Part shown: positions 10,190 through 21,239 of the stretch, one piece after another
Layout: each line of letters begins with the position of its first letter
Position numbering within the stretch: position 1 is the stretch's first letter
Assembly: GCF_023159225.1 (NCBI RefSeq)
Contig: NC_063170.1
Span: 22,605,235-22,669,234, forward strand
Source of the DNA: Perognathus longimembris pacificus
Lineage: Eukaryota; Chordata; Mammalia; Rodentia; Heteromyidae
Direction of reading: 5' to 3'
DNA length: 64,000 bases
Made by a program: the position numbers and the translations under genes
The notes under the pieces: generated by a model
What the model saw: only the letters and a program-made list of their open reading frames with translations
Databases searched by the model: none
Told to the model about the DNA's origin: nothing

Positions 10190-10790
10190 ATAGCAGGGTC
10201 TCAGGCAGCTTGTTTATCTTCCTCTCACAGTGCCGGGTGGCTCTTGTTTGTTATCTGGGGTGTGAAATGAACGCTGACAACAATTAATACCTCCTCCCGG
10301 CCAGCATGGTGGCGCTCTGACGGGAAGCAGCCCCTAAAGGTGGCAGGCCCTGCTGTCAGTCTTCTGAGTGACAGTGGCAGCTGACAGCCCCTCCCTCAGC
10401 CTCCGGAGAGGCCCCCATGATAAAGCATCCTGCTTTGTGGTGTAATCAACTTGCTATACATGCATTACCTCCTAATGAGCGCCGTGTTTAAACAAGTGTA
10501 TAGAACACATCTGTCCGGGCCTTGGGACTGGAGGCTGTGTGACCAATTTCAGCATCTGAAAGTTAAATTAATGGTAAAGGGTTTAATTGTGAGTAAACAA
10601 TACCACATTAAGGAGCAGTAAACACCGCAGTGGGGACCCACTGACTGGCTCCGGCATCACAGATGTGGCTGCCTCCGTCTGACCATTAATAGTCTTCTCC
10701 GCCTGGACTCTGACAGTGGCTGGAAGCTCATTTGTCATCTAAATGGTCCGTCCCCTTCTCGAACATTATTTTGGCCCATGGTCAGTTCAC
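10190..10790. promoter_or_regulatory. Candidate conserved non-coding (enhancer-like) block
   Basis: Repeat-free 0.6 kb. It contains the palindrome 'tgtttaaaca' (10485-10494), a FOX/SOX-like 'gtaaacaa' at 10593-10600 next to a RUNX-like 'accaca', and several TAAT cores ('ctaatgagc', 'ttaaattaatgg', 'ggtttaatt', 'ccattaatag'). 'tgtaatcaac' and 'tgcattacctcctaatga' sit within 60 bp. Motif density and absence of repeats suggest a developmental enhancer; unproven. Confidence 0.45.
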
Positions 10791-10816
10791 AGGACTGACA
10801 GAATCTGTGTTCCTTA

Positions 10817-11160
10817 GAAGAAGAAGGAAAGAAAGGAAGGGGTGGGGGATGGAAAGAAAGAAAAAAAGGAAGGAAGGAAGGAAGGGAGGGAGGGAGGGAG
10901 AGAGGGGGAGAGGAAGGGAGGGAGGGAGGGAGGAAGGAAGAAAGGAGGGAAGGAAGGAAGGAAGGAAGGAAGGAAGGAAGGAAGGAAGGAAGGAAGGAAG
11001 GAAGGAAGGGCATAAGGGAAGGAGGGAGGGATGGGAGAGAGAGGGAGGGGAAGGAGGGAAGGAAGGGAGAGAGAGGGATGGGAAGGAAGGAAGGAAGGCA
11101 GGAAGGAAGGAAGGAAGAAAGGAAAGAAGGAAAAGAGGGAGAAAAAGAGATGAAGAAAGA
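10817..11160 (+). repeat. Long mixed purine tract (GGAA/GGGA/GAAA)
   Basis: About 340 bp almost without pyrimidines on the plus strand, with a (GGAA) core at 10951-11007. Frames of 145-164 aa on both strands are purely compositional (KEGR or SFLP repeats). Confidence 0.96.
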
Positions 11161-11169
11161 TTGACAAGA

Positions 11170-12025
11170 CACGAGGAAACAGTCTGGAAAAGTTCCAGCT
11201 TCTACACTGAGACATGGAGTTGGTAGGAGGGACCAACACCCAGGCGACCAATGGGGCCAGAGCCCTATTTTAAACCCGGGTTTGAAAACACCCTAGGGTG
11301 TCTCCAAGGAACAAAGGATACTCAAAACCAAATTAAGTTCCCGTTAATTAAAGATCATAACATGCACCACAGAACATTCTGTTGTGGCAGGGGAAGGAAG
11401 AGACTGTTACATAAAATAAATAGAGTTCCATCAACCCAAAATAAAACAAGAAGAGTTACAGCTTGTTCGTGAGCTGAGCCACTGATGGACTGACCCTAGG
11501 CAGACTGGACAGGGAACAGTGTGAGTTTCTCCTCAAGGTGGATGCTGTGAGTTAAATGACCTTGACCTTGGGGAAGGAGGCAGCCCAAGTCTTCCCTCTG
11601 CTTCTTTCATCACCAATCAGGACAGAGGACGCCTTGGCAGCCACGTTTTGGGAGGGGCAGGTGCTGGAAGCACTGTACCCAGCATTCCTAGGGAGTGAGT
11701 TGGCATCCTTCTCTGCCCCTCCAGCAGCCCCCAGTGAGAAGGCCCAGTGTTAGGTGTCTCAGCCACCTTCCTCTTATTCTGGCAAAGGAGGGCGCTCTGG
11801 GACCTGTCCCCACCCAGTACAGAACAGGAATCTGCTATAAGGGAAGCGTCCCCTGGAGTAGAGAAGCTCTCTCCTGTTCTCAGTGAGAATTCCTCTGAGG
11901 CCCACAGATATCTATCCTGGTCAAACTGCAGACCCCAGTCTCAAGGGTTCTCTCTCTTCCTTGAAATGTGGATGCATATAGCTATGAAGACAAATAAGCT
12001 CCTGGTTACACACTGAGACTCCAAG
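11170..12025. other. Unique sequence, nothing recognised
   Basis: Ordinary GC content with short chance frames. No repeat family recognised. Confidence 0.4.
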
Positions 12026-12029
12026 CTCT

Positions 12030-12170
12030 GAGTCCTCTCCTCCTCCTCAAGCCTCGGTGTCCTCATCTGTGAAACTGAGATACAATTGAGGTCCTGGAGA
12101 AGGTCAAACCCATTAATACAGGGCCTGCAACCAGGACATGGTACAGGGTAAGCCTTCCACAAATGTGGCA
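12030..12170 (+). mobile_element. MIR
   Basis: 'gcctcggtgtcctcatctgt' + 'gaaactgagat' with 3' 'tacagggtaagccttccaca' follows the MIR consensus in order. Confidence 0.75.
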
Positions 12171-12174
12171 AGCC

Positions 12175-13265
12175 ATGATGGGTGCCTCTTCTGACAAGAC
12201 CTAATCCAACAGATAGATAGGACCAGCCCAAGGGAAAGTGGGGCTGCCATCGTGTCTGGATCACCCCCAAGGCACCAGAAGTCTGACTGCACAGGCCAAA
12301 TGCCCAGGGCAGCCCCTCCAGACCCCAGCTGTCAGACACAAAGGTGGATTCAGCACCATCCCTCTGAGTACCCAGAGTGCCATCCGCTCTGCTCAAAGCT
12401 CCAGGCTGGCTTCTCACCAGAAGGGAAAATCAACCCCATCCCCAAAGCCAACTCCAGCTGAAGTTTTCTAAGTTAAATTCCTTAGGAAAGTTCCCCAAGA
12501 TCTTGATTTTTTTTTGTCTGAAATACAGGAAAATAAAGCTGGCATTCCTATTCTGACAACACTGTTGCCAAGGAGGGTTTGTGTGTGTATTTTCAATAAA
12601 CTGTCATGGCTTCCTCCATGTGCAAGCCTCAGCCCACATGCTTCTCTGATACTCCAGAGTTTCTAAGGAGGACCGGCCTCTGTTCACGGGGATCCATGTG
12701 ACAGTAGCTAGGATTGGGGGAGCGGGAGGGGTGACACTGAACCCCCTCTTCCTCCTTCCCCTCCTGTCCCATGATCTCTCAGACACCCAGGTGTGGTTCC
12801 TTCAAAGGAGACAAACGAGACAAGTTCCTAACCTCGCCACACTGTTGTGCTGTGGAGTTTGATGACCCCCTAATGGAGTAGTCTCTATTGGCTGTCCCTG
12901 TCTCTTGGTTGGCTTATGGCCCCCCATCCCTGCGATGAAGACGAAGCAGGCTGAGCTGTTCCAGGTGTGATCGCTCGGGCAAGGGTGGGGCATGGCCCTG
13001 TGGAAGCAAATCCAGGAGCCGGGCCCCTGCCACCTGATCCTGACTTCCATCCAGATGTTGCCCATGCACCAGCTGCTGTACTTGCTCACAGAACAGTCTA
13101 GAAAGCACTACACAGTATCTATGTTTGCAATGGCCAAGAGAAGGGTATTGATTTGCAGAAAGTAGCACAGCATTCTACAAACAGATGTCTCAAAACATAC
13201 CTTCTCTGGGCCTGATCAGAGGATGACCTGGCCCCAGCCCTGAGGCCTTACCCATGGGTATCTCA
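12175..13265. other. Unique sequence, nothing recognised
   Basis: Frames of up to 158 aa on the minus strand (11941-12417) span the MIR above and are therefore not genes. 'tattttcaataaactg' at about 12588 is an isolated AATAAA. Confidence 0.4.
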
Positions 13266-13269
13266 TATG

Positions 13270-13520
13270 TCTTTCTCTGTCTTTTCCCCTCCCTTTAAAG
13301 ACACAGGCCCCTAATCCAGCCATTCTAAATAGCCAGGTAATGCATAATACACTTGCTGATCAGACACTGGGTGCCCCTCCCCCACCCTCCTCTGTGGCCA
13401 TAGTCTGCCTTTAAAGCCCATTTTCACTATTTATTGATTTTAGTTTTCCACTGCTCCATGAATGACAACTTGAATTAAGATGACATAGGCTGAGAAGACA
13501 CCAGGCAGTCTAAATGGATG
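13270..13520. promoter_or_regulatory. Small candidate conserved non-coding block
   Basis: AT-rich repeat-free segment with 'cctaatccagcc', 'ggtaatgcataat', 'tatttattgattttag' and 'gaattaagatgacat' homeodomain/POU-like cores. Weak, texture-based call. Confidence 0.3.
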
Positions 13521-13869
13521 CCCAGTGCTTCGAGGCCAAGGGTCTCCTGACCTACACTGACTGCCTCCCCCAGCCTTCTGAGGAGCCCAGAGACTGCGCG
13601 CCCTGCCTGGCTGCTGACGCCAGGCAAATGGGATGTGGTCACCTCCACTGAGCTGCCAGCCCCGTGCTTTACTGACCTGGCATGGCCTGTTTAAATACAC
13701 CCAATGCTTCTGCTTCCCCCCCAGCATGAAGACGGGGTCCACTTGCTCCAGGCTTTTCAGACTCACCCTTAGAGAGAGACAAAACCCACCGAGTCACATT
13801 GTAGGTCATTCAACGTTCTACCACAGTTCCTTGTTTAGGAAAAAATACTTGGACAGAAAATGACCTTCA

Positions 13870-14170
13870 GTGGTCAGGTGTAGTGAGTGGCTCATGCCTG
13901 TCATCCTAGCAACAAGTGAGATGATGGAGAAGATAATGGTGTGAAGCCAGCCTGGATAAAACAGGACCTCATCTCATCAACAAGCCAAGCATAGGAGCCT
14001 ACACCTGTAATCAAACTTTACAGGGAAGCATAAATAAGATTGTGGTCCAAGCCAGCCTGGATACAAATGTGAGACTGTTCCCAAAATAGCGTAAGAAGGT
14101 CTAAGCAAGTGGCTCAAGTGGTAGAGTATTTGTGAGTCCCTGAGTTCAAACCTCAGTACCATCAGAAGAA
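13870..14170 (+). mobile_element. Triple-unit SINE (B1-like, B1-like, ID-like)
   Basis: Two successive 7SL-like units ('gtggctcatgcctgtcatcc' and 'ggagcctacacctgtaatca', each with 'ccagcctggat') precede one ID-like unit ('gtggctcaagtggtagagta', 'gagttcaaacctcagtacca'). Same architecture as 59,664-59,965. It runs into a GA-rich tract. Confidence 0.75.
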
Positions 14171-14248
14171 GGAGAAGGAGGAGGACACAAAAATGAAGAT
14201 GGAGGAGGAGGAAGAAGAGGAAGAGGAAAAGGAGGAGGGGGTGGGGGT
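14163..14248 (+). repeat. GA-rich low-complexity tract
   Basis: Imperfect GAA/GGA repeats immediately 3' of a SINE end, consistent with growth from the SINE tail. Confidence 0.9.
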
Positions 14249-14299
14249 GCAGCGACTGGTAGGGGTGGAGTCAGCGGAAGGACCCACCAACACCCTCTG

Positions 14300-14797
14300 C
14301 AGCAGATAAGGAAGGCTCATCTTGTTAGCTTAGGAGGAGCGCCTCCAAAGCAGGGCTAGCTGTGTGTCTTCCCAAGGGTGTTAAAGAGGGCAATTAAAGA
14401 GTACCACAGGGTGAGACCTCCCACACGCCTCCCTAGCCTGCTGGAGGCCCAGCCTTCCCCACCCTCTCAGCTGGTGCAGAACTGAGGCCAGTAACAAAAG
14501 GTGTTAATGGCCTGGTGAGGAGGCCATGCTGATAGATGACCCATTATGCTGATAGCTGTGCTGCAAATGGCAACTAGGTTTGATCAATTAGATTTTAATG
14601 TAAAGTGGGGCTTGGGGGTGGGGGGGGACAGCACCAGGGAGAGGGAAGACCCTTTGTTGCTAATGTGACTGAAAAAAGCACTTAATTGAGGTCATAATAA
14701 TATTAGTAGTTCTCATCATCAATAATTCAACCTTATTTATTACTACCCGATAAAGTCCTGTCAGGTGGGGAATGCAGGGGCTTTTGTTAGAGACAGG

Positions 14798-14859
<62 letters not shown>

Positions 14860-15660
14860 CTCCTCCTCCTTTCCTGGGTAGACTTTATGTATAGGACTTT
14901 GAACATATTAATTTGTGAGAAAATATTATTTAACCTTATCCCCTCTTGCTCCTTTTTTAAGCAGGTTTTTTTTCTACAATACTAATTTTGTTAAGAAATC
15001 TGTCAAGAGCTAAACAACTCCTCTGCCTGCATGATTTAGTGCCCAACCAATGACATAAATTCTGCCTTTTTGCGAGCTTTTTTATCATCTCTTAAAGCAA
15101 AAAGAAGATGGTGATGGCAAGGCTTGTGTTCTAAATGCATGTATAATTGTACAATTAAAGATACTAGCTCCCGTGTTAAAATTTAAAATGTATTAGTCTC
15201 GTAAAACCACCTCATTAGTCCCGGTGTCTTAAAGGACATACTTGTCCATAATGAGGTGAAGGCAGGAAATGGCAGGGAGGGGGGAGGACAGCAGGGGACA
15301 GAGGGGACATTTGAGCTGGCTGCCATTTCATTTTCTGAAAAGGGAGGGGAGGGAAAACACTTAATAAAGATAATTGGGCTGGTAGTGCCTTTTCCCATCT
15401 GGAATAGAAACACAGACAGACCCCAGGGCAGACCATCGGTCATTAACCTGGAAAATAACCTATTTGGGAAGGATCCGTTTGGTTTTATTATAAATGATGC
15501 TTTACTTTAGAACAGCTTAACCGTCATCAAAATAAAAGTTCCTGAGAACCCAGCCAGAATTGGGGTTGAACTATTGATCAAGCTTCTGTTGGTAATAGCT
15601 GCCGGACTTTGCTTCTGCCCAGCTTAGAAGCAATGGCTTTGGAAGTTTTTTGCTTTTATT
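14300..15660. promoter_or_regulatory. Large candidate conserved non-coding block, split by a (TC)n tract
   Basis: 1.3 kb without recognised transposons. TAAT-core dense: 'ggtgttaatggcc', 'tcaattagattttaatg', 'gcacttaattgagg', 'taataatattag', 'catattaatttgtg', 'ctcattagtcc', 'tccataatgagg'. It also has 'atgcatgtataattgtacaa' near 15136. A (TC)n run at 14801-14857 interrupts it. Sustained AT-rich, motif-dense composition is typical of deeply conserved enhancers beside transcription-factor genes; conservation remains to be shown. Confidence 0.45.
14801..14857 (+). repeat. (TC)n microsatellite
   Basis: About 28 perfect TC units; on the other strand this gives an Arg-Glu frame that is not coding. 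Confidence 0.98.
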
Positions 15661-15690
15661 CCCCCTCCCCTTCCCCCCCCCCCCCCGCCC
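15661..15690 (+). repeat. C-rich homopolymer run
   Basis: Fourteen consecutive C at about 15673-15686 within a C-rich 30 bp. Confidence 0.95.
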
Positions 15691-15794
15691 CTGCCCTTGG
15701 TTTTCTTTCCTTTAATTTTTTCCTAAAGTCTAACTAGAATTTCAACTGCCCCTCCAGTGTGCAGTGGCTGTTGGGTTAGAAAGGATCCAGGCAA

Positions 15795-15840
15795 CGGGGC
15801 GGGGGGGGGGGGGGGGGGGAGGGGAAGTTGGGGGGAAGGT
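15795..15840 (+). repeat. G-rich homopolymer run
   Basis: A 19-nt G run at about 15801-15819 in a longer G-rich stretch, roughly 115 bp from the C run, so the two are complementary in inverted order. Confidence 0.95.
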
Positions 15841-16865
15841 GAGGAAGGCCCAGGTGGAGGAGGGCTGGGGAAGACAGAGGTCAGCATCAAGCCCAGCGTC
15901 TTGAGAAAAGAACTGTGGCAGCAGGCTGGCCCTGGCCTGCCAGGCACCCCCAAAACAAGGATTTGGAAGAATAGACACCCGCCCTCCCACTGACTTGTGC
16001 TGCTGCACAAATCTCCATATCCCACCCCCAACCACACGCAGGCCTGTGTGGACCGCCTTCACCACCTTCCTTTGGAACAGGGCGGAGTAGGTGGTGAGAA
16101 TCCTAGCACCTCATCCCACCGCCCTTCTGGTGAGGAGGATGGGGAGTAATTACAGCAATCAGAATCCGGGCTCCATGGCAAAGCTCTCTGATCCACGCAT
16201 TTCCAAGAAGGCTGCTGAGCTCTGCCTAGGAGGGCGTGTGAAAGGGTGAGCTTCAGAGATGGAGAGAACAGGAGGGCGGCATGGAAGCCACATGCAACCG
16301 GCCTTCCACGGAAAACAGGAATCCACACTCAGCCCAACTCTTGACCTCACCCAGTGACTCTGCAGGGGGCAACTTTGCCTCCCAGAGGACATTTCCAATT
16401 GTCTCAACGGGTGGTGGGAAGGAGGGGAGCGGTGGTGAGGTATTGCTACCATTAGGTAGTTAGAGTCCAGGGATGATGTGAAAACTTCCCCAGGGACAAG
16501 ACAGTCCTGCCCCCCCCAACCCCCCGCCTCATTTCACCCACAGCAGAGCCATCCAGACCCAAATGGCACAAGGCCCAGGTGGAATCTCCTCCTGTCATGC
16601 TCACTGAGTAAGGGTCTGACTAGGGTTCATTCTGTTCCCGGCATGGGAACCCATCCTTCCTCCCTCCCCCTTTCCCCTCCTCCTCTTCAGTCCCATTATA
16701 TGTATAGCCCAGAAAAGCAGCTTTCCTGTGTGATTCTCAAGAACCAAGCTCCACGCTGACATCTCCCTCCCTCTCATTAGGGGCCAGTCAGCCTCAGCCT
16801 GTCTTCTCTAGGTATCCCCACCAGGACCTGGACACACCCTAATGGAATCCTGGGCAGGCTTCTAG
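15841..16865. other. Unique sequence, nothing recognised
   Basis: Moderately GC-rich, with chance frames on both strands (longest about 107 aa), no repeat family, no CpG-island density. Confidence 0.4.
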
Positions 16866-16869
16866 GCCC

Positions 16870-16985
16870 AAACTTAGCCTCAGTGTCCAACTGTAAAATG
16901 GGCAGGATTGTGTTGCTTCTGAGGATTGGGAAAAGGAAATAAGAAAAGATTTTAGCCTACTAATGGGAATATATTAAGTGCTTGA
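16870..16985 (+). mobile_element. MIR
   Basis: 'cttagcctcagtgtccaact' + 'gtaaaatggg' and 3' 'atatattaagtgcttg' follow MIR order. Confidence 0.7.
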
Positions 16986-16999
16986 AAAAGAACCAAAGA

Positions 17000-17001
<2 letters not shown>

Positions 17002-17035
<34 letters not shown>
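17002..17035 (+). repeat. (GA)n microsatellite
   Basis: About 16 perfect GA units directly after the MIR 3' region. Confidence 0.98.
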
Positions 17036-17038
<3 letters not shown>

Positions 17039-17039
17039 A

Positions 17040-17799
17040 ACTTGTGTCCAATGGTATGGTAGACAAAGAACCAAAGATGGTAGCCACCCCAAACCCAAAG
17101 GCTGTGGGAGTAAGACCTGTCCATCACTCACCATGAGATGGCTGCCGTTTTGTAAGGATGAGAAAGGAAGAAATACACAAAGTCCTTCAGAATTATCATC
17201 GCCCCATCTGAAAAGCTTAAGTATCTAAGCAAAGCTCATTCACCTTTCCCCTCATCTCTCCACCTGGATTCTAGAAGGAAGGGGTAGTGGACTTGCCAAA
17301 TTTCTCCCTGTGTTCCTCTACTTCCTCCTGACAGCCTTCGACTGGGCTGATTATTCCCTCAAAGCCCTTATCACTTTCCATGTGAATTTCAAATCACACT
17401 GATCCAGCCCTTCTTAGCTAAAGTGAGCTTTATCAACCACAAGAGATGTGGGATTTGAGAGAGATCTGAGTAAATTCACATTGTTTGGATAAACTCATTC
17501 AGGGAGCTCAACAAATCAAAGCTGAAATGGATATGTATTCTAAGGAGACTGAGAATTGCTGGGGGGGAAAAGAAGAGGGGAAAAAAAGAGAGGAAAAAAG
17601 TTACTATTAACATTTTTATTTCTTAAAAAAAAAATCTAAACATACCACATCTCTTTTTAATGAGTGGTTCTCAGCCCCTCTTTGAGCCTCTACTGGGGCA
17701 CCTTAGGACACCCAGGTGAAGTGACAGAAGTTTCCAGGGTGCTGACAAGGGAATCTAGTTGTGGAGGAAAGTCACATGACCCAGTGCTCCCTCCTCCCA
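17040..17799. other. Unique sequence
   Basis: Nothing named with confidence. A/G-rich patch at 17555-17630 and an 'aaaaaaaaaa' run at 17625. Confidence 0.35.
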
Positions 17800-18350
17800 A
17801 CGTTTTGGACAGCACGACCGCGATCAAATATGGTAATGGGTAAATTTATGCATTATCCCATAATTTAGGGAACTGTGTGTATCATGTATATTTAAAACTA
17901 TTTCTCTGTAGTTTTAATTATCTCAGTCTGCAGGGGAAAGAAGGAAAAAAGCAGGCAGCTCCCTTGCCTGGGACCAAAATGAAAGCGTATGCCTGCTGAC
18001 AGCTAAGACTGGTTGAGATTTCCTATAAAATTTGCATTGGAAAGGCAGCTTTAAGTATACTTAAAATAAAAAGGGGGGCATTTGCATCTAATTTGCTACA
18101 CTAGCAGTATTAGAGCTTTATCTGAATAAAGACACGTCAACTGGATTTATATAGTTAAGCTGATAGCTGGGGAACGTCAACATGGAAAACCACAGCTAAA
18201 TTCAACAAAGTTGGGAAGAAAGCTAATAGCCCCCCACCCCCGCCTCAGCCCCATTCACTGATGACTTTAACACTGTAGCAAATTATCTGCTTTTTACACA
18301 ACTCCTGTAATTACAAGGCATCTATTTAGGGAAGGACCTCTTTTCCTTCC
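17800..18350. promoter_or_regulatory. Candidate conserved non-coding block
   Basis: AT-rich, repeat-free. Motifs: 'atggtaatgggtaaatttat', 'gcattatcccataattta', 'gttttaattatctc' (TAATTA-type), 'tgcatctaatttgc' and 'ctgtaattac'. Cores are spaced every 30-60 bp. Texture-based enhancer candidate. Confidence 0.42.
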
Positions 18351-18384
18351 CTTGGCCCCTAGCACATCCAAGCATCGATGAAAT

Positions 18385-18535
18385 AGAATGGTATTCTCCC
18401 TTGGCTTTGGACATGGGTAGATGTTGGTTCGAATCCTGCCATGGCTGCTTACTGGCATGTGACCTCATGAGTCTCAGTTTCTTCATCTGCAAAATGGGAG
18501 AAAGGTGTCTGTTATAGAATCTGTTCCCCAAGATA
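18385..18535 (+). mobile_element. MIR
   Basis: 'ggttcgaatcctgccatggc' then 'tgacctcatgagtctcagtt' + 'tcttcatctgc': good collinear MIR match including its tRNA-related left part. Confidence 0.85.
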
Positions 18536-18539
18536 GTTG

Positions 18540-19200
18540 TGCAGTCTATGGACTGCTCAATGGCAGCCAGGCAAGGACACTAGTAGGAGCAGAGACCCAG
18601 TCCCCACAGTTTCGCCAGCCAGGGATACGGGTGACCTCCCAGGAGGGGACACCTTGCTGCCTTCACTGACATGTGTGCAGCCAGCAGGCTGATCTGACCT
18701 CCTAGGGAGCCAGCAGCTCGGTGACAATGACATTGACAGTAAGTAAGCAATGAATGTCACACACAGGAGGTACTTCCCATTCCAGGCAGAGCCTAGGCAT
18801 TCCCCCCATGATCAGGGCCTGCCTGCATCCCTACCCCAACCAGGTTCTGCTGGGATGCAGTCCCAGGAGATTCCCTCAGGTGCACAGAAGGGCTCTTTGG
18901 CCCCAGCATAGGGAGGGAGGGTGGGCGATGTCTTTTCCACCTGTCCTCCCCATCCCCAAACTGCTCAGCAGCTTGGAGGACAGGAAGTCCCTGGCAGTGG
19001 GCACCACTGGGAACCCTTTGGGGGCTACCTTTGCCTTCCCCTGTCCAAGTTTTAAAGGAAATCACCCAGGAAGAGGGCTGATGTCCATGCCTCACTGTGC
19101 TCTCCTTTCCCCCAGAAGCCCAGAAAGCCCAGCCCCTTTAAGAGCTTCCACTAAGAAGCCCCATGCTCAATGCTGATGTCTTGCAGCTCCATACAGAGAC
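18540..19200. other. Unique sequence, nothing recognised
   Basis: A 140-aa plus frame (18754-19176) and a 100-aa minus frame overlap; neither shows a domain. Confidence 0.4.
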
Positions 19201-19206
19201 CCCGCT

Positions 19207-19234
19207 CCCTTCCTTCCTTCCTTCCTTCCTTCCC
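19207..19234 (+). repeat. (TTCC)n microsatellite
   Basis: About seven TTCC units. Confidence 0.95.
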
Positions 19235-19304
19235 TCTAAGCCATCCTGGCTTTCAGTCAGGCCTCATGCTCCCCACCAGGGCATGCTGGGCCTGTGGCTT
19301 TCCT

Positions 19305-19425
19305 CCTCACTTGGAACTTCCTTTCCTTATCTGTGAAATGGGATCAGTGAGACTTCCATCTGTTAAAGTTGCTAGGGACTGCACAGCACTTAGCACAGGG
19401 TGAGAGGGTGATAAATGGTAGCCCC
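19305..19425 (+). mobile_element. MIR
   Basis: 'cttccttatctgtgaaatgg' then 'gcacttagcacagggtga' and 'gataaatggtag' fit MIR. Confidence 0.78.
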
Positions 19426-19867
19426 CTGTGACATGTCATAAAGAAAAACACTGTTATGATGTACCAGATCTCAGTGTAGAATAGCTGCTGCTGGCCAGCC
19501 AAGCCCTGACCCGAGTACACAGAGCCAGGCCCGACTCCACCCATTCCCATGGCTGAACATAGAGCTCTCTTTCCTCTCAGATGCATGTGCTGACAGAAAG
19601 CAAAAGCCTGCCTTGCAAAGCCACCCAAAGCCTGCCATTCAGGAACATTGCACACTGGCTGCAGGTTTTGATGGCTCAATGGAAAACACTTCATAAAACC
19701 CTTCTACATTTCACAGAGCAAAATGCACAAACAAGAATGCTGTGCTGCTGGGAACCCCCGTGGTTCACGCCCATAAATAATCCTCTCTAGATAGAAGGCT
19801 AAAATTGGGAGGGTGGCTATTCTAGGCCAGGCAAGATGTAAAGTACACAAGATTCCATTTCAGAGGA

Positions 19868-20085
19868 AGAAGCGGGGTATAATGGCTCCTGCCTGTCACT
19901 GCAGCTACAGTGGGAAGCATAAAACAAGAGGATCATGGTGCAGAGGCACACCCAGGCAGGAAGCAAGACCCCATCTACAAAATACTCAGTACAAAAACAA
20001 AAGATCTTAGAACATAGCCCTATAGCAGTTGCCTGCCTACCAAGTACAAGGTCCTGAGTTCAAGTCCCTGGACCACAAAAGAAAA
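19868..20085 (+). mobile_element. B1-like + ID-like SINE, old
   Basis: 'gctcctgcctgtcactgcag', 'cccaggcaggaagcaagacc' and an ID end 'gtcctgagttcaagtccctg'. Heavily diverged; a further B1-like unit may start near 19830. Confidence 0.65.
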
Positions 20086-20089
20086 GAAC

Positions 20090-21095
20090 TCAGTATCACC
20101 CAGCTGGCAGCTTCACCACATATAGGTATCACCAGGTAAAAGATTCTGCTCCATAAGGATGGACACTGTGATCCCAACTGCACCTCCTGGGTCCTCCCAC
20201 ACACAAGCCACATCATTCTATCTCAGAGCAGAGCCCAGAGCATCCCCAGAAGAGGTGGGGAGGACATAAACCAAGAGAGAAGGCACTGAGGTGACAGGTG
20301 ATAGGAACAGGGCTTAGCAGCACCTCATCCCCATCCACCCCCTCACCAGAACAATGCAGATCTAAGACAAGAAACTCAGTGCATAAGTCCATTTGGAAGG
20401 GGGCCCCCAGGAAGCACCATGGAGGGGCTCACCATGGAGATGAGCTTTCCCAGGGCATTCATGAGTAGATGAGCAGAAGGGTATGTCAGAGCTCAGTCTT
20501 GGCGGTGGCCCTTTGAAAGGCTGCTGCAAACAGTCACAAGGGTCCACAAGGGTCACACCGGTGGCCAGGGTGAGCTACATCCACCCATGCTTGGAGCTCA
20601 GGAGGCAGATTGAAGGCCTGGAAAAGATAAAAGGAGCTGCACACTGGAGATGCAGGACCAGACTAGGCTCCAGGATGGAGGTGGGGGAGAAAAGGATACC
20701 AACAGGAAGGGAAGCAGACCTGGAAACAAGACCTGGAAGCCCAACTGGGATGGTAACTCAGACCCACCCCACCCCCTTGCCTAATGGCCTAAAATGCTTC
20801 ACCTGCCAATAGCCAAGATGGTTCTGAAATCTGCCTTGGCACATATCTGTCCTCTGAAAATGCTTGATTTAGCAATCGCCACTTACTGTGCTGCCATCTC
20901 CACCTCCCAAGGAAGCCAAGAGCACTGTCTAATTCTCTATCTAGTGTGAGTGACAGAACCAAAGGTTGGCCATTTCTTTGCACTGTAGGCATTACCCTTG
21001 GCGATGGACCAGGCTTTCTCTATAATGCGATTGCTGTGCAGGCCCAGAGAACTGGAGTGAAACTTAAAGCTATCTGATGCTCTGGTTTCAGCAAG
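20090..21095. other. Unique sequence, nothing recognised
   Basis: Chance 109-aa plus frame (20483-20812). A small direct repeat 'cacaagggtc' occurs twice at 20536-20557. Confidence 0.4.
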
Positions 21096-21104
21096 TTTTA
21101 CAGA

Positions 21105-21235
21105 TAACAGATCTGGGCTCTGCAGTTACATGAATTTGAGTTCCAATATCTGCCTCTGCAGTAGAGTCTCAGTTTCCTTACCTGTAAAATGGGTTAGTGG
21201 CCTTGGAGGTTTGTTTCCAGGATAGAGGGACATGC
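21105..21235 (+). mobile_element. MIR
   Basis: 'gatctgggctctgcagttac' then 'gtctcagtttccttacctgt' + 'aaaatggg'. Confidence 0.8.
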
Positions 21236-21239
21236 TATA

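Noticed and set aside
10732..11226. 145-164 aa frames on both strands
   Set aside because: Purely the translation of a purine microsatellite (Lys/Glu/Gly/Arg or Ser/Phe/Leu/Pro).
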